Positions 43,446 through 57,901 of a DNA stretch of 64,000 bases are shown piece after piece. Position numbers and translations under genes: made by a program. Positions within the stretch are counted from its first letter, which is position 1. The number at the start of each line of letters is the position of its first letter. A model generated the notes under the pieces. It did not search any database. It saw only the letters and a list, made by a program, of their open reading frames with translations, and had not been told where the DNA came from. The stretch is from positions 1,426,001 through 1,490,000 of the forward strand of contig NZ_CP021431.1 of the NCBI RefSeq assembly GCF_002158905.1. The letters are read 5' to 3'. The DNA comes from Yoonia vestfoldensis. GTDB taxonomy: Bacteria > Pseudomonadota > Alphaproteobacteria > Rhodobacterales > Rhodobacteraceae.

Positions 43446-44309
43446 TCAGCCCCGCTTCTCAAGGGCCTGGGCGATCATCTCGACAAAGCCTTCGGCATCG
43501 CGCACCTGTGCCACATCATCCTGCGCTACGGTGATCCCCCAGCGATCCGCCATCGCCTTGTAGCGGGGCTGGCGATGCGCCAAAGCCTTGGCAAAGGCCC
43601 AGCGGATGAAATCATCGGGGTCCACCTGGTCCGGCGCTGCGTTGAATTCCGCCAGATAGGCCTGCCATGTCGCGAGCAGAAAGACCGGATCATAGGACAT
43701 CGGTTTGGGTTCGCGGTCAAAGCGGCGGATCAATTCGGCGGTATGCGCCTCGGTGCCTTCGATCCAGACCATCAGCGTCTTGGAGGCCAGATCGGTCATG
43801 ATCGGATCATCGGGGTTGGTCACATCGACCCATTCGCAGATCGACCCGCCGGTATCGCAGACGAAATGCGGATATTGATAAAGCTCATGCGAACGGGTGA
43901 TGAAATGGCCGGTATCATGCAGCGCCGCCACCTCGGCGCGCTGGAACTGGTCTTGCCTGCGGGTATATTCATCCCAAGGCAGCCCGCCCTTGGCCGGATC
44001 ACCCGGTTTGCCCAGATAAGACGACATCGGCCGCAGGTCGTTGAAGGAAATATTGGACCCGATATAGATCGAATCGCTGCGCAAAAGGTCGCGCAGAAAG
44101 GGCACTTTCATCGCCTCGCGCTTGGCATTATCGGCGATATATTCGCCCATATAGCGGGTGCCGATCCGGTAATCGATGGAATAATGGAACCATTCACCGG
44201 TCTGGCGCAGCATGCTGGACAGATAGGTCTTGCCCAGCCCCGACATTGCGAAGAACAGCACACGTTTTTGCGGCGCGGCGCGCCATTGGGGGGCGGATGT
44301 ATAGATCAT
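43446..44309 (-). CDS. P-loop ATPase of unknown role
   Basis: A 287-residue protein with a Walker A motif FAMSGLGKTYLSSMLR near residue 20. Further conserved-looking stretches are FHYSIDYRIGTRYMGEYIAD, FITRSHELYQYPHFVCDTGGS and KTLMVWIEGTEAHTAELIRRFD. It looks like a small nucleoside-kinase-like ATPase found in Rhodobacteraceae; the substrate is unknown. The ATG at 44309 follows AAGGGGG; the open frame upstream is unlike protein. It is just upstream of metA on the same strand. Confidence 0.7.
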   Translation of the reverse strand: MIYTSAPQWRAAPQKRVLFFAMSGLGKTYLSSMLRQTGEWFHYSIDYRIGTRYMGEYIADNAKREAMKVPFLRDLLRSDSIYIGSNISFNDLRPMSSYLGKPGDPAKGGLPWDEYTRRQDQFQRAEVAALHDTGHFITRSHELYQYPHFVCDTGGSICEWVDVTNPDDPIMTDLASKTLMVWIEGTEAHTAELIRRFDREPKPMSYDPVFLLATWQAYLAEFNAAPDQVDPDDFIRWAFAKALAHRQPRYKAMADRWGITVAQDDVAQVRDAEGFVEMIAQALEKRG

Positions 44310-44431
44310 CCCCCTTGGGTAATGCTGGCGGCGCTGATCTGCCAGCGGTTTTTGCGGCTTGGTGATAATGTCACTGATCCGCGCTGCGGTGCGCGCTATG
44401 GCTGGCGCAGCAATATAAAGGATGCAAGCAG

Positions 44432-44779
44432 ATGCAATATACCAGCAAATTCCAGGCGATGGCCGATGCCGCGCGCGCGCAGATCGACGAAGTGCCCGCA
44501 AGCGCGGTTGATCAGATGATCGCGGCGGGGGCGGTTGCGCTGGATATCCGCGACAGCGAGGAACATGCCGCCGATCATATCGCCGGATCGCTGCATCTGA
44601 GCCGTGGCAAGCTGGAGATGAATATCGAATCCCTGCTGCCCGATCCCGAGACCACGATCCTATGCTATTGCAACGCCAATAACCGTGGCGCGCTATCGGC
44701 GGCCAGTCTTAAGGCGATGGGCTATAAGAATGCCAAATTCATCGCGGGCGGATTGAAAGCCTATCGCGGCAAGGCATAA
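44432..44779 (+). CDS. Rhodanese-domain protein
   Basis: A 115-residue single-domain sulfurtransferase. The active loop is CYCNANNRGALSA; the second Cys of CYC is the probable catalytic residue. DIRDSEEHAADHIAGSLHL matches the domain's N-terminal signature. It can carry persulfide sulfur; mnmA, which uses such sulfur, is convergent just downstream, although no direct link is shown. It is divergent from the ATPase gene. Confidence 0.88.
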   Translation: MQYTSKFQAMADAARAQIDEVPASAVDQMIAAGAVALDIRDSEEHAADHIAGSLHLSRGKLEMNIESLLPDPETTILCYCNANNRGALSAASLKAMGYKNAKFIAGGLKAYRGKA

Positions 44780-44794
44780 ACGCCGGGCTTTTCA

Positions 44795-44860
44795 GGGGCG
44801 CTGCCCCTCGCCCCGGATCAGATCCGGGGCTCACCCCGGAGTATTTTTGGAAAAAAGAAG
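44795..44860 (+). repeat. Composite gene-end repeat (module c)
   Basis: It holds GGGGCGCTGCCCCTCG, then the hairpin GCCCCGGATC-AG-ATCCGGGGC, CACCCCGGAGTATTTTTGG and AAAAAAGAAG. It lies between the convergent rhodanese and mnmA genes and is the cleanest copy. Confidence 0.85.
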
Positions 44861-44874
44861 GTGGGGGGCGATTT

Positions 44875-46014
44875 TCAGGCGCCCCGCCAGATCCAACCGC
44901 CGCCCAGCACCCGCGTGCTGTCAGTGTCATAGAAAACGCAGGCCTGCCCCGGCGAGACGCCCTGTTCGGCGACCAGCAATTCAACCTCGGCCTCGGTGTC
45001 GGAGATCGGGCGCAGGATCGCGTCAGTCGGAGGACGGGTCGAGCGGACACGCACCGCGATCTGGCGTTCGGCCATATCGGTCAGGCGGCCACCGCCGATC
45101 CAGTTGATTTCGCGCAAGGGCACGCGGCGGGTGGCGAGCATATCCTTGGGCCCGACGATGACCTGTTTTTTATCTACATCCAGCCGTACGACATAAAGCG
45201 GATAGGCCAGACCGCCGATGCCCAGCCCGCGCCGCTGGCCCACGGTGTAATGGATCACACCGTTGTGCTGGCCCAGAACCTGGCCGTTGATATCGACGAT
45301 CTCGCCGGGGCTGGCGGCACCGGGGCGCAGTTTTTCGATCACGGCGGCATAATCGCCATTGGGGACAAAGCAGATATCTTGGCTGTCGGGCTTATCCGCC
45401 ACGCTCAGCCCGTATTTGGCGGCCAAAGCGCGGGTTTCATCCTTGCTTTGGTGATGGCCCAGCGGGAAGCGCAGGTAATCTAGCTGGTCCTGCGTGGTCG
45501 AGAACAGGAAATAGCTTTGATCCTTGGCCGCATCGGCAGCGCTGTGCAATTCCGCACCCTGCGCGCCCATCTTGCGCTGGATGTAATGGCCCGTCGCCAT
45601 GCAATCGGCGTCCAGATCGCGGGCGGTTTGCAGCAGATCCTTGAATTTCACCCGTTCATTGCAGCGGATACAGGGCACAGGGGTCGCCCCGCCCAGATAG
45701 CTGTCGGCGAATTCATCCATCACCGCTTCGCGGAAGGTGTTTTCGTAATCCAGCACATAATGTGGAAAGCCCATATCCTCGGCCACGCGGCGCGCGTCAT
45801 GGATATCGCGCCCTGCACAGCAAGCGCCTTTTTTCGCCAGCGCCGCCCCGTGGTCATAAAGCTGCAAGGTCACGCCGACCACGTCATAGCCTTCTTCGGC
45901 CAGCTTGGCCGCAACGACAGAGGAATCCACACCGCCCGACATGGCAACAACCACGCGGGTATCGGCGGGCGACTTGGCAAAACCAAGCGAGTTAAGCGGC
46001 GTGTCAAGGGGCAT
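44875..46014 (-). CDS. mnmA: tRNA-specific 2-thiouridylase
   Basis: A 379-residue enzyme that thiolates U34 of tRNA-Lys, -Glu and -Gln. The PP-loop is AMSGGVDSS. Catalytic cysteines are in [11 protein letters not shown] and [13 protein letters not shown]. The C-terminal barrel ([22 protein letters not shown]) is intact. The long N-terminal lead [16 protein letters not shown] before the PP-loop is common in this group. Divergent from sciP. Confidence 0.95.
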   Translation of the reverse strand: MPLDTPLNSLGFAKSPADTRVVVAMSGGVDSSVVAAKLAEEGYDVVGVTLQLYDHGAALAKKGACCAGRDIHDARRVAEDMGFPHYVLDYENTFREAVMDEFADSYLGGATPVPCIRCNERVKFKDLLQTARDLDADCMATGHYIQRKMGAQGAELHSAADAAKDQSYFLFSTTQDQLDYLRFPLGHHQSKDETRALAAKYGLSVADKPDSQDICFVPNGDYAAVIEKLRPGAASPGEIVDINGQVLGQHNGVIHYTVGQRRGLGIGGLAYPLYVVRLDVDKKQVIVGPKDMLATRRVPLREINWIGGGRLTDMAERQIAVRVRSTRPPTDAILRPISDTEAEVELLVAEQGVSPGQACVFYDTDSTRVLGGGWIWRGA

Positions 46015-46143
46015 GGCGGGTCCGTCGCGGCAGGAACAGGTCGAAATATAGGAAAATGCTATGCATTCTCAAGGTGCGGTTACACCTCTCGTTAAGTCTG
46101 GGTTGGCATAGCATCTGCGGGAGTTTCCTGAAAGGGGTGCCAG

Positions 46144-46422
46144 ATGTATTTGCGAAAAATCGAAGGGCGACGTGCTGTCACCCTGCCGGACGGAACAACG
46201 ATGACCAGGGCCGATCTGCCCGACAAGACCACCAGCCGCTGGGTGGCGTCGCGCAAGGCCGCGGTGGTGCGCGCGGTCACCTATGGGTTGATCACCCGCG
46301 CCGAAGCCTTGGAAACCTATGATCTATCCGAAGAGGAAATGACCGCCTGGGAAGACGCTGTCAGCGCCCATGGCGAAGCGGCGCTGAAAACCACCGCCTT
46401 GCAGCGGTATAGACAGCCCTAG
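46144..46422 (+). CDS. sciP: SciP, CtrA-inhibiting regulator (DUF1153)
   Basis: A 92-residue DUF1153 protein (RWVASRKAAVVRAVTYGLIT, EALETYDLSEEEMTAWEDAV), a small helix-turn-helix that in Caulobacter binds CtrA and blocks its transcriptional activation. It sits 87 bp upstream of ctrA on the same strand. AAAGGGG precedes the ATG. A degraded CtrA-type site (TTAA-N7-TTGG, 46092-46106) is upstream. Confidence 0.93.
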   Translation: MYLRKIEGRRAVTLPDGTTMTRADLPDKTTSRWVASRKAAVVRAVTYGLITRAEALETYDLSEEEMTAWEDAVSAHGEAALKTTALQRYRQP

Positions 46423-46509
46423 GGCGAGTTCGTAAAGTAAATACCAGTAACGCGTAATTAACCTTTTTTCGCCAAAGGTGAAATGTGCTTGTAAGTGTGG
46501 AGAACCCCT

Positions 46510-47223
46510 ATGCGCGTCTTGCTGATTGAAGATGACCCGACAACGGCGAAAAGCATCGAATTGATGCTGACTCATGCGAATTTGAATGTTTATACGACGG
46601 ATCTTGGCGAGGAAGGGATCGATCTGGCGAAGTTATATGATTACGATCTGATCCTGCTGGATCTGAACCTGCCGGATATGAACGGGCATGAGGTGTTGCG
46701 CCAATTGCGCCTAAGCCGGATTGACACGCCGATCCTGATTCTGACCGGTGATGACGGCACCGAAAGCAAGCTGAAAAGTTTCGGCTTTGGCGCGGATGAT
46801 TACCTGACCAAACCGTTCCACCGCGAAGAATTGGTCGCGCGGATCCATGCCATCATCCGCCGGTCAAAAGGCCATGCGCAATCCATCATCCGCACCGGCC
46901 AGATCGCCGTGAACCTGGATGCCAAGACCGTCGAAGTGGCCGGACAGACCGTGCATCTGACCGGCAAGGAATATCAGATGCTGGAACTATTGTCGCTGCG
47001 CAAGGGGACGACGCTGACCAAGGAAATGTTTCTGAACCATCTTTATGGCGGCATGGATGAACCCGAGCTGAAGATCATCGATGTCTTCATCTGCAAATTG
47101 CGCAAGAAATTATCCGAGGCTGGCGATGGTGAAAACAATATCGAAACCGTCTGGGGGCGTGGTTATGTGCTGCGTGATCCCGAAACGGTGAAACCGGCGG
47201 CCAAACTGGCCATCGGCGCATAG
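46510..47223 (+). CDS. ctrA: Cell-cycle response regulator CtrA
   Basis: A 237-residue OmpR-type regulator. The receiver domain carries the phospho-acceptor D51 in [13 protein letters not shown], with acidic pocket EDD at 7-9 and K in [11 protein letters not shown]. The winged-helix domain ([35 protein letters not shown]) is nearly the Caulobacter sequence. In Rhodobacterales it is usually non-essential and controls motility, gene-transfer agents and quorum-related genes. It binds TTAA-N7-TTAA, and two perfect copies occur in this window. The gene follows sciP. Confidence 0.97.
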   Translation: MRVLLIEDDPTTAKSIELMLTHANLNVYTTDLGEEGIDLAKLYDYDLILLDLNLPDMNGHEVLRQLRLSRIDTPILILTGDDGTESKLKSFGFGADDYLTKPFHREELVARIHAIIRRSKGHAQSIIRTGQIAVNLDAKTVEVAGQTVHLTGKEYQMLELLSLRKGTTLTKEMFLNHLYGGMDEPELKIIDVFICKLRKKLSEAGDGENNIETVWGRGYVLRDPETVKPAAKLAIGA

Positions 47224-47287
47224 ATCCCACACCCGCCCTGGCCCCGGTCCGGTTTGCCGGCTGGACCTTGGCCTTTGGCCTGCGTAA

Positions 47288-51561
<4,274 letters not shown>

Positions 51562-51589
51562 CCTGCGCGCCCATCCAGCGCTGCAAAAT

Positions 51590-51604
51590 GTTCCCACAAT
51601 GTTC
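51590..51604. promoter_or_regulatory. LexA-type SOS box before the small membrane peptide
   Basis: GTTC at 51590-51593 and GTTC at 51601-51604 are separated by seven bases (CCACAAT). This is the alphaproteobacterial LexA consensus GTTC-N7-GTTC, here as the direct repeat AATGTTC-CCAC-AATGTTC. It lies 29 bp after the recG stop and 71 bp before the start of a 40-residue ORF. One such match is expected by chance in a window this size, so the intergenic position carries the weight. Confidence 0.6.
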
Positions 51605-51675
51605 TTAAAAAACCCTTTACAGGTCCGGTGCGATATGAGAACAAAGTAGCAACAGAACATTAGGGGAACGCTGAT

Positions 51676-51798
51676 ATGGCGAAAGACATTAAAACCATTC
51701 TGATCCGTTCGCGTCACACGCTGATCGGGGATGCCTTGGGCATTGTTGCCTTGATGGTGCTGTTGTTTGGTGGATTGGCCTTGCCCGGGCCGATCTGA
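51676..51798 (+). CDS. 40-residue single-pass membrane peptide, candidate SOS-induced
   Basis: The frame encodes a basic N-terminus (MAKDIKTILIRSRHTL, residues 1-16), one hydrophobic helix at about residues 17-36 and the end PGPI. AGGGGAACG lies at a good distance from the ATG. Upstream is a LexA-type box, and downstream a strong hairpin with a T-run closes a short transcript. The layout resembles SidA of Caulobacter, a LexA-controlled membrane peptide of 29 residues that blocks division, but no sequence similarity is claimed. The remaining 110 bases between stop and terminator hold nothing else I can read. Confidence 0.6.
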   Translation: MAKDIKTILIRSRHTLIGDALGIVALMVLLFGGLALPGPI

Positions 51799-51912
51799 CC
51801 TGCTGCGCGGCTCTCTGGCCCCGATCATTGCCTGTCCCACCGCGCAATGACACGATCCCGCCTGACATCCGGATTTGCCTCTGCTGATGCCTTGGACCAG
51901 AGACCGCAAAAC

Positions 51913-51952
51913 TTGCCGCCGTCATCCTGCCCCGGATGGCGGCGGTTTTTTA
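51913..51952 (+). terminator. Terminator after the small membrane peptide
   Basis: CCGCCGTCATCC and GGATGGCGGCGG pair with one wobble and are followed by TTTTTT. The T-run overlaps the stop codon of the convergent scaffold gene. Confidence 0.85.
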
Positions 51953-52396
51953 TGCTTGGGTCTTGGCGGTTTGCAGCGCGTCCAGCGTGGCATCAAAGGC
52001 CAGCATGATCGAGGCATGACGGTTCTTGTAATCGCGCGCGGGTTCCAGCACCGCCAGCCCGTCAAAAGGGGCCGCCGGCACCGGCCCCTGCGCTGTCAGC
52101 ATCGCCTGCAAAGCATCGCGCCCGGCCTGCACCTGCTGTTCGGTCAGCCCAACAATCGCACCGCCAACAACCGCCGCCGCCGCTTGCCCCAAGGCGCAGG
52201 CCTTCACATCCTGGCCGTAATCGGTGATCACCCCGTCCTGCACCACGATATCCACCGTCACATTCGACCCGCAAAGCGGCGCACGCTTTTTGGCGCTGGC
52301 CGTGGGGGCGGGCAGGCGCGCATTGCGCGGCATATCGGCCGCCAGCGCCAGGATGCGTGCGGAATAAAGCTTGATCATATCGGTTTCGGCTGACAT
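51950..52396 (-). CDS. IscU/SufU-like iron-sulfur scaffold protein
   Basis: A 148-residue protein of the NifU-N fold. Cysteines are in APLCGSNVTV and VKACALGQAAAAVVGGAI. The third Cys of classical SufU is not evident in the C-terminal part (ARDYKNRHASIMLAFDATLDA). It may supply or traffic iron-sulfur clusters, or act in zinc-dependent sulfur transfer as SufU does. It is divergent from hisI, with 67 bp between. Confidence 0.82.
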   Translation of the reverse strand: MSAETDMIKLYSARILALAADMPRNARLPAPTASAKKRAPLCGSNVTVDIVVQDGVITDYGQDVKACALGQAAAAVVGGAIVGLTEQQVQAGRDALQAMLTAQGPVPAAPFDGLAVLEPARDYKNRHASIMLAFDATLDALQTAKTQA

Positions 52397-52463
52397 CGCA
52401 TTTGCCCTTCGGTGCTCTGTTGTCTAATTAGGGCGCTGCACGCCGCTTGCAAAGGGAAACCCG

Positions 52464-52841
52464 ATGGCTTTCGACCCAATGAGCTTGAAATATAACGACG
52501 CAGGGCTGATCCCCGCAATCGCCCAAGATGCCGCATCGGGCGAGGTCTTGATGATGGCCTGGATGAATGCGGATGCCGTGGCGCGCACGCTGGACACAGG
52601 CCGCGTCACCTATTGGTCGCGCTCGCGCCAGGCCTTTTGGGTCAAGGGCGACACCAGCGGCCATGTGCAGCATTTGGTGGATTTCCGCGTCGATTGCGAC
52701 CGCGATTGCCTGTTGGTCAGCGTGAACCAGACCGGACCTGCCTGTCATACCGGACGGCGCAGCTGTTTTTACACCGCCGTGCGCGCGGGCGAAGAGGTCG
52801 AATTGATGCAGCCTATGGCGCCAATCCCACCATCTGCCTGA
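52464..52841 (+). CDS. hisI: Phosphoribosyl-AMP cyclohydrolase
   Basis: A 125-residue HisI-only enzyme, without a fused HisE domain. It opens the purine ring of PR-AMP in histidine synthesis. Zinc and magnesium ligands are in [13 protein letters not shown] and [10 protein letters not shown]. It is separated from other his genes here. Its last 29 bases overlap the opposite-strand gluQ gene. Confidence 0.95.
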   Translation: MAFDPMSLKYNDAGLIPAIAQDAASGEVLMMAWMNADAVARTLDTGRVTYWSRSRQAFWVKGDTSGHVQHLVDFRVDCDRDCLLVSVNQTGPACHTGRRSCFYTAVRAGEEVELMQPMAPIPPSA

Positions 52842-53634
52842 TCCCTGCGGGGCTGATCCCTTCGGCGCGGAATTTGGCGATGGATTTGGCGTCGTCACGC
52901 TTGGCCAGCCTTTTGCCCGCCGCGTCGCGGATCAGGTCGTGATGGTGATAGCGCGGCGTCGGCAGGCCCAGCACGCGCTGCAGAGCCACATGGATCTGCG
53001 TCGCCGCAGCCAGATCTGCGCCGCGCACCACATCGGTAATATCCTGCGCCGCATCATCGATGACCACGCTCAGATGATAGGATGTGCCGCTATCCTTGCG
53101 CCCGATCACGAAATCGCCCACATCGCGGCGCAGGTCATCAAGCGTCACATCAACGCGCAGCCCGTTGTTCTGAAAAGATATTGCCTGATCCGTGAATGTA
53201 TCAAGATCAAACCGCAGCACCGCATCGCGCGGCGGGGTCGCTGCTGTGCTGCGCCGCCCCTTGCAGGTGCCGGGATAGATCGGGCCATCGGGGCCGCCTT
53301 CTTGCGGCGCGCTTAACGCGGCGTGAATATCGCGCCGCGTGCAGGTGCAAATGTAAAGATGCCCCTTGCGCCACAGATCGTCGATGACGCCGTAATAAAG
53401 GCTCATCCTCTGTGATTGCCGCAGGACCGGCCCGTCCCATGTCAGGCCCAGCCAGGCCAGATCATCGGCAATCTGCGCCTCCCATGCGGGGCGGGCGCGG
53501 GTCTGGTCGATATCCTCGATCCGCAGCAAAAACTGCCCGCCCGCCGCGCGCGCCATATCATGCGCCAGGATCGCCGAATAAGCGTGCCCCAGATGCAGCG
53601 GCCCCGTAGGCGACGGGGCAAAGCGCGTGATCAT
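52813..53634 (-). CDS. gluQ: Glutamyl-Q tRNA(Asp) synthetase
   Basis: A 273-residue truncated GluRS paralogue that attaches glutamate to queuosine in tRNA-Asp. The HIGH motif is PLHLGHAY (residues 12-19) and the KMSKS-like motif KRLAKRDD. The zinc ligands CTC...Y-x3-C ([19 protein letters not shown]) are typical of GluQRS and absent in full GluRS. It overlaps trmFO by four bases, so the two tRNA-modifying genes are coupled. Confidence 0.93.
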   Translation of the reverse strand: MITRFAPSPTGPLHLGHAYSAILAHDMARAAGGQFLLRIEDIDQTRARPAWEAQIADDLAWLGLTWDGPVLRQSQRMSLYYGVIDDLWRKGHLYICTCTRRDIHAALSAPQEGGPDGPIYPGTCKGRRSTAATPPRDAVLRFDLDTFTDQAISFQNNGLRVDVTLDDLRRDVGDFVIGRKDSGTSYHLSVVIDDAAQDITDVVRGADLAAATQIHVALQRVLGLPTPRYHHHDLIRDAAGKRLAKRDDAKSIAKFRAEGISPAGIRQMVGLAP

Positions 53635-54986
53635 TCCGCGGCAAGCGCCTGCGGGGTCAGCCAGCCCTGCCAATCCGCCTTGGCGCGGTCGGTATAGGCT
53701 TTATAGCGGTCCTTGCGGCCGCGCCGCCCGCCTTTGACACCATCCAGCGGCGGAAACAGCCCGAAATTCACATTCATCGGCTGGAATGTCTTGGCATCGG
53801 CCCCGCCGGTGATATGGCTCACCAAAGCGCCCATCGCGGTGGTATCGGGCACCGGCGACAGGCTGCGCCCTTGCAATTCCGCCGCCGCCATCCGCCCCGC
53901 CAACAAGCCCATCGCGGCACTTTCAACATAGCCTTCAACACCGGTGATCTGGCCGGCAAAGCGGATATTGGGGCGCGAGCGCAGGCGCATCTGGTCATCC
54001 AGCAGCCTGGGCGCATTGATGAATGTATTGCGATGGATGCCGCCCAGACGCGCGAATTCGGCAGTCTCCAGCCCCGGAATCATCGCAAAAACAGTCTTTT
54101 GCGCGCCATATTTCATCTTTGTCTGGAAACCCACGATATTGTAAAGCGTGCCCAAGGCATTGTCGCGGCGCAGCTGGACCACGGCATAGGGTTTATTGGC
54201 CGGATCATGCGCATTGGTCAGGCCCACGGGTTTCATCGGGCCAAAGCGCAGGGTTTCGCGGCCGCGTTCGGCCATCACCTCGATCGGCAGGCAGCCGTCG
54301 AAATAACCCGCCGTTTCGCCTTCCTTGAATTCGGTTTTCTCGGCGGCCAGCAGCGCATCGATGAAATCCTCATATTGCGCCTTGGTCATCGGGCAATTCA
54401 GATAGGCGGTCTGTTCTGCAACCGTCTCGCCCTTGTCATAGCGCGATTGCATCCAGGCGACATCCATATTGACCGTGTCGTGATAGACGATGGGCGCGAT
54501 GGCATCGAAAAACGCCAGCGCCTCGGTCCCGGTCTCGGCGGCAATCGCCGCGGCCAGCGCGCCCGAGGTCAGCGGGCCGGTCGCGATGATCCAATGGCCA
54601 TCCTCGGGCAGGGTGGTGATTTCATCATAGCTGACGCTGATATTGGGATGCGCCTTTAACGCGGCGGTCACACTTTCGGCAAATGGGTCGCGGTCCACGG
54701 CCAAGGCGCCGCCCGCAGGCAGGCGGTGGCGCTGCGCCATTTGCATGATCAGCCCGCCTGCCGCGCGCATTTCCCAATGCAACAGGCCCACGGCATTCTG
54801 TTCGTGATCATCCGACCGAAAGGAATTGGAACAGACCATTTCCCCCAGATGGCCGGTGCGATGCGCAAAAGTGCCGACCTTGGGGCGCATTTCATGGATC
54901 GTCACCGCGATCCCGGCATTTGCCGCCTGCCAAGCCGCCTCGGACCCGGCCATCCCGCCACCGATAATATGCAAATGCTGTTTCAT
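53631..54986 (-). CDS. trmFO: Methylenetetrahydrofolate-tRNA uracil-5 methyltransferase
   Basis: A 451-residue FAD enzyme forming m5U54 in the tRNA T-loop with methylene-folate as carbon donor. The FAD motif [17 protein letters not shown] is at the start, followed by [20 protein letters not shown] and the C-terminal [24 protein letters not shown] lies six bases before the ATG at 54986; an ATG two codons earlier is possible. Downstream of a composite repeat that separates it from gyrA. Confidence 0.95.
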   Translation of the reverse strand: MKQHLHIIGGGMAGSEAAWQAANAGIAVTIHEMRPKVGTFAHRTGHLGEMVCSNSFRSDDHEQNAVGLLHWEMRAAGGLIMQMAQRHRLPAGGALAVDRDPFAESVTAALKAHPNISVSYDEITTLPEDGHWIIATGPLTSGALAAAIAAETGTEALAFFDAIAPIVYHDTVNMDVAWMQSRYDKGETVAEQTAYLNCPMTKAQYEDFIDALLAAEKTEFKEGETAGYFDGCLPIEVMAERGRETLRFGPMKPVGLTNAHDPANKPYAVVQLRRDNALGTLYNIVGFQTKMKYGAQKTVFAMIPGLETAEFARLGGIHRNTFINAPRLLDDQMRLRSRPNIRFAGQITGVEGYVESAAMGLLAGRMAAAELQGRSLSPVPDTTAMGALVSHITGGADAKTFQPMNVNFGLFPPLDGVKGGRRGRKDRYKAYTDRAKADWQGWLTPQALAAE

Positions 54987-55005
54987 CGCCATCCTCTTGT
55001 CGTGG

Positions 55006-55071
55006 CTTCTTTTTTCCCCAAATACTCCGGGGTGAGCCCCGGATCCCATCAGGGGCGAGGGGCAGCGCCCC
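55006..55071 (-). repeat. Composite gene-end repeat (module d)
   Basis: Read on the minus strand it is GGGGCGCTGCCCC, then a pairing CCGGGG/CCCCGG region, then CCGGAGTATTTGGGG and AAAAAAGAAG. It begins directly after the gyrA stop and ends 20 bases before the trmFO start, on the same strand as both. Confidence 0.8.
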
Positions 55072-57798
55072 TTACGCCTCGTCCTCGTCTTCGCCCTGAT
55101 CGGCGATCCAGGCGACGCTGACCACTGTTTCACCCTTGCCTGTGTCAAAGACCTTGACGCCGCCTGCACTGCGCGAGCGGAAGGAAATCCCCTCGACCGG
55201 CACGCGGATCGATTGGCCGGTCGATGTCACCAGCATGATCTGATCGGACATATCGACCGGGAAAGAGGTGACCAGCGGGCCGCCGCGCATCGCCTTGTCC
55301 ATGGCCGCGACGCCCATGCCGCCGCGCCCGCGCACCGGATAATCATGGCTGGACGACAATTTGCCCGAGCCTTTGGCGCTGATCGTCAGGATCAGGTTTT
55401 CCGCCGCCGACATTTCGGCATAGCGTTCGGGGCTGATCTGGCCGGGAGTGGCTTCTTCATCCTCGACCTCGGCATCATCGGCCAAGCCCGCCATCGCACG
55501 GCGCATTTTCAGATAGGCGGCGCGTTCCTCGGCCTCGGCCTCGAAATGGCGGATGATGCTCATCGACACGACCTTGTCATCGCCCTGCAACCTGATCCCG
55601 CGCACACCGGTGCTGTCGCGGCCTTTGAAGACGCGCACATCGGTGGTCGGAAAGCGGATCGCGCGGCCCGAATTGGTGACCAGCATCACGTCATCTTCGG
55701 GCGAACAGATCCGCGCATTGACCAAAAGTGTCTTTTCATCAGGCAGTTTCATGGCGATCTTGCCATTCGACTTGACGTTGGTGAAATCCGACAAAGCATT
55801 GCGGCGCACATCGCCCGCCGAGGTCGCAAAGACGATCTGCAGATCATCCCATTCCGTTTCCGGCCGGTCCACGGGCATGATGGCGGCGACAGATACGCCC
55901 TGCGGGATCGGCAGGATATTGACGATCGCCTTGCCCTTGGCGGTGCGGCTGCCCAGCGGCAGACGCCATGTTTTCAGCTTATAGGCCATGCCATCGGTGG
56001 TGAAGAACAACAGCTGCGTATGGGTATTGGCCACGAAAAGGGTGGTGACGACATCCTCTTCCTTGGTGGCCATGGACGACAGGCCCTTGCCGCCACGCCG
56101 CTGCGCGCGGAAATCGGCCAAGGCGGTGCGTTTGATATAGCCGCCGGATGTGACGGTCACGACCATGTCTTCTTGCTCGATCAGATCCTCGTCATCCATA
56201 TCGCCCGACCAATCGACGATCTGGGTGCGGCGCGGCACGGCGAAAAGATCGCGCACCTCGGTCAGCTCGTCGCGGATGATCTGCAAGATACGGTCGCGCG
56301 ACCCCAGAATTTCCAGATATTCGCGGATCTTGCCCGCCAATTCCTGCAATTCATCGGTCACTTCTTTGACGCCGATCTGGGTCAGGCGTTGCAGGCGCAA
56401 TTCAAGGATCGCGCGGGCCTGTGCCTCGGACAGGTTATAGGTGCCATCGTCATTGGCGGTATGGGTCGGATCGTCGATCAGCTTGATATATTCAAGGATC
56501 GCCGCCGCAGGCCAGCGCCGCGTCATCAGCTTATGGCGCGCAGCGGCGGCATCGGCGGACCCACGGATCGTGGCCACGACCTCGTCGATATTGGTGACCG
56601 CGACAGCCAGACCGCAAAGGATATGCGCGCGTTCGCGGGCCTTGCGCAATTCAAACGCCGTGCGCCGGGCGATCACCTCTTCGCGGAAATCGACAAAGGC
56701 GGTCAGGAAGGCGCGCAAAGTCAGCTGTTCGGGCTTGCCGCCGTTCAGCGCCAGCATGTTGCAGCCAAAATAGGTTTGCATCGGGGTGAAACGGAACAGC
56801 TGGTTCAGCACCACCTCGGCGGTGGCGTCGCGTTTCAGCTCGACCACCACCCGCACACCGTTGCGGTCGCTTTCGTCCTGCACATGGGCGATGCCTTCGA
56901 TGCGTTTGTCGCGCGCGGCCTCGGCGATGCGGTCGATCATGACCGATTTATTCACCTGATAGGGAATTTCATTGATCACAATGGCATAGCGGTCTTTCCT
57001 GATCTCTTCGACGGCGGTTTTCGCGCGCACGATCACCGATCCGCGCCCTTCAAGATAGGCTTTGCGCGCACCAGACCGGCCAAGGATCAACCCGCCGGTG
57101 GGGAAATCGGGGCCGGGGATATAATCGATCATTTCCTCGGATGTCATATCGGGGTTGTCGATCAGCGCCAGCGTGGCGTCGATCACCTCGCCCAGATTAT
57201 GCGGCGGAATATTGGTGGCCATGCCGACAGCGATCCCGCCCGCACCATTGACCAGCATATTGGGAAAACGCGCAGGCAGCACGGTGGGTTCGCGGTCCTT
57301 GCCGTCGTAATTGTCTTGAAAATCAACGGTATCCTTGTCGATATCCATCAGCATATAGGCGGCGGGCTTGTCCATCCGGACCTCGGTATAGCGCATGGCG
57401 GCGGCGCGGTCGCCATCCATGGACCCGAAATTGCCCTGCCCATCAAGCAACGGCAGCGACATGGAAAAATCCTGCGCCATCCGCACCAAAGCGTCATAGA
57501 TCGCGCTATCGCCATGGGGGTGGTATTTGCCCATCACATCCCCGACGGACCGCGCGGATTTGCGATAGCTTTTGTCATGGGTATTGCCGGCCTCATACAT
57601 GCCGTAAAGAATCCGGCGATGCACCGGTTTCAACCCGTCGCGCAGGTCAGGGATCGCGCGCGAGACGATCACGCTCATCGCGTAATCCAGATAGCTGGTT
57701 TTCAGCTCATGTTCGATGGTGACGCTTGGCCCGGCATGAGCCATCCGCGTGATCGGCAAATCATCGTTATTTTCAGGGGTTTCTGGGGTATCGCTCAC
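55072..57798 (-). CDS. gyrA: DNA gyrase subunit A
   Basis: A 908-residue type-II topoisomerase subunit. The active tyrosine is Y137 in AAMRYTEV. The quinolone-determining region reads [17 protein letters not shown], with Ser98 and Asp102 at the E. coli Ser83/Asp87 positions, so no classical resistance change is seen. A glutamate-rich insertion ([13 protein letters not shown]) interrupts the C-terminal pinwheel, as in related alphaproteobacteria. The start is a GTG, and no strong RBS precedes it. A composite repeat follows the stop. Confidence 0.97.
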   Translation of the reverse strand: MSDTPETPENNDDLPITRMAHAGPSVTIEHELKTSYLDYAMSVIVSRAIPDLRDGLKPVHRRILYGMYEAGNTHDKSYRKSARSVGDVMGKYHPHGDSAIYDALVRMAQDFSMSLPLLDGQGNFGSMDGDRAAAMRYTEVRMDKPAAYMLMDIDKDTVDFQDNYDGKDREPTVLPARFPNMLVNGAGGIAVGMATNIPPHNLGEVIDATLALIDNPDMTSEEMIDYIPGPDFPTGGLILGRSGARKAYLEGRGSVIVRAKTAVEEIRKDRYAIVINEIPYQVNKSVMIDRIAEAARDKRIEGIAHVQDESDRNGVRVVVELKRDATAEVVLNQLFRFTPMQTYFGCNMLALNGGKPEQLTLRAFLTAFVDFREEVIARRTAFELRKARERAHILCGLAVAVTNIDEVVATIRGSADAAAARHKLMTRRWPAAAILEYIKLIDDPTHTANDDGTYNLSEAQARAILELRLQRLTQIGVKEVTDELQELAGKIREYLEILGSRDRILQIIRDELTEVRDLFAVPRRTQIVDWSGDMDDEDLIEQEDMVVTVTSGGYIKRTALADFRAQRRGGKGLSSMATKEEDVVTTLFVANTHTQLLFFTTDGMAYKLKTWRLPLGSRTAKGKAIVNILPIPQGVSVAAIMPVDRPETEWDDLQIVFATSAGDVRRNALSDFTNVKSNGKIAMKLPDEKTLLVNARICSPEDDVMLVTNSGRAIRFPTTDVRVFKGRDSTGVRGIRLQGDDKVVSMSIIRHFEAEAEERAAYLKMRRAMAGLADDAEVEDEEATPGQISPERYAEMSAAENLILTISAKGSGKLSSSHDYPVRGRGGMGVAAMDKAMRGGPLVTSFPVDMSDQIMLVTSTGQSIRVPVEGISFRSRSAGGVKVFDTGKGETVVSVAWIADQGEDEDEA

Positions 57799-57901
57799 AA
57801 AGGCCGCCTGTCTGCTATCTGCTATATCTGGTTCAAGCGACTATAGCAGACACCCGATCTTGGGTGCAATGGCGCAATCCAAAACAGGCCCGAAACCGCG
57901 C

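Noticed and set aside
46092..46106. CtrA autoregulatory box upstream of sciP
   Set aside because: TTAA-N7-TTGG has two mismatches in the second half; too weak to call, though control by CtrA is plausible. No full box was found before ctrA either.
51605..51619. CtrA box next to the LexA box
   Set aside because: TTAA-N7-TTTA has one mismatch and lies in an A/T-rich run where chance matches are likely.
57480..57550. Quinolone-resistance change in gyrA
   Set aside because: Ser and Asp stand at the two classical positions; the region is wild type.
55213..57846. 877-codon plus-strand open frame opposite gyrA
   Set aside because: It is the antisense shadow of a highly conserved gene in GC-rich DNA; its translation is rich in His, Asp, Arg and Gly without motifs or a credible RBS.
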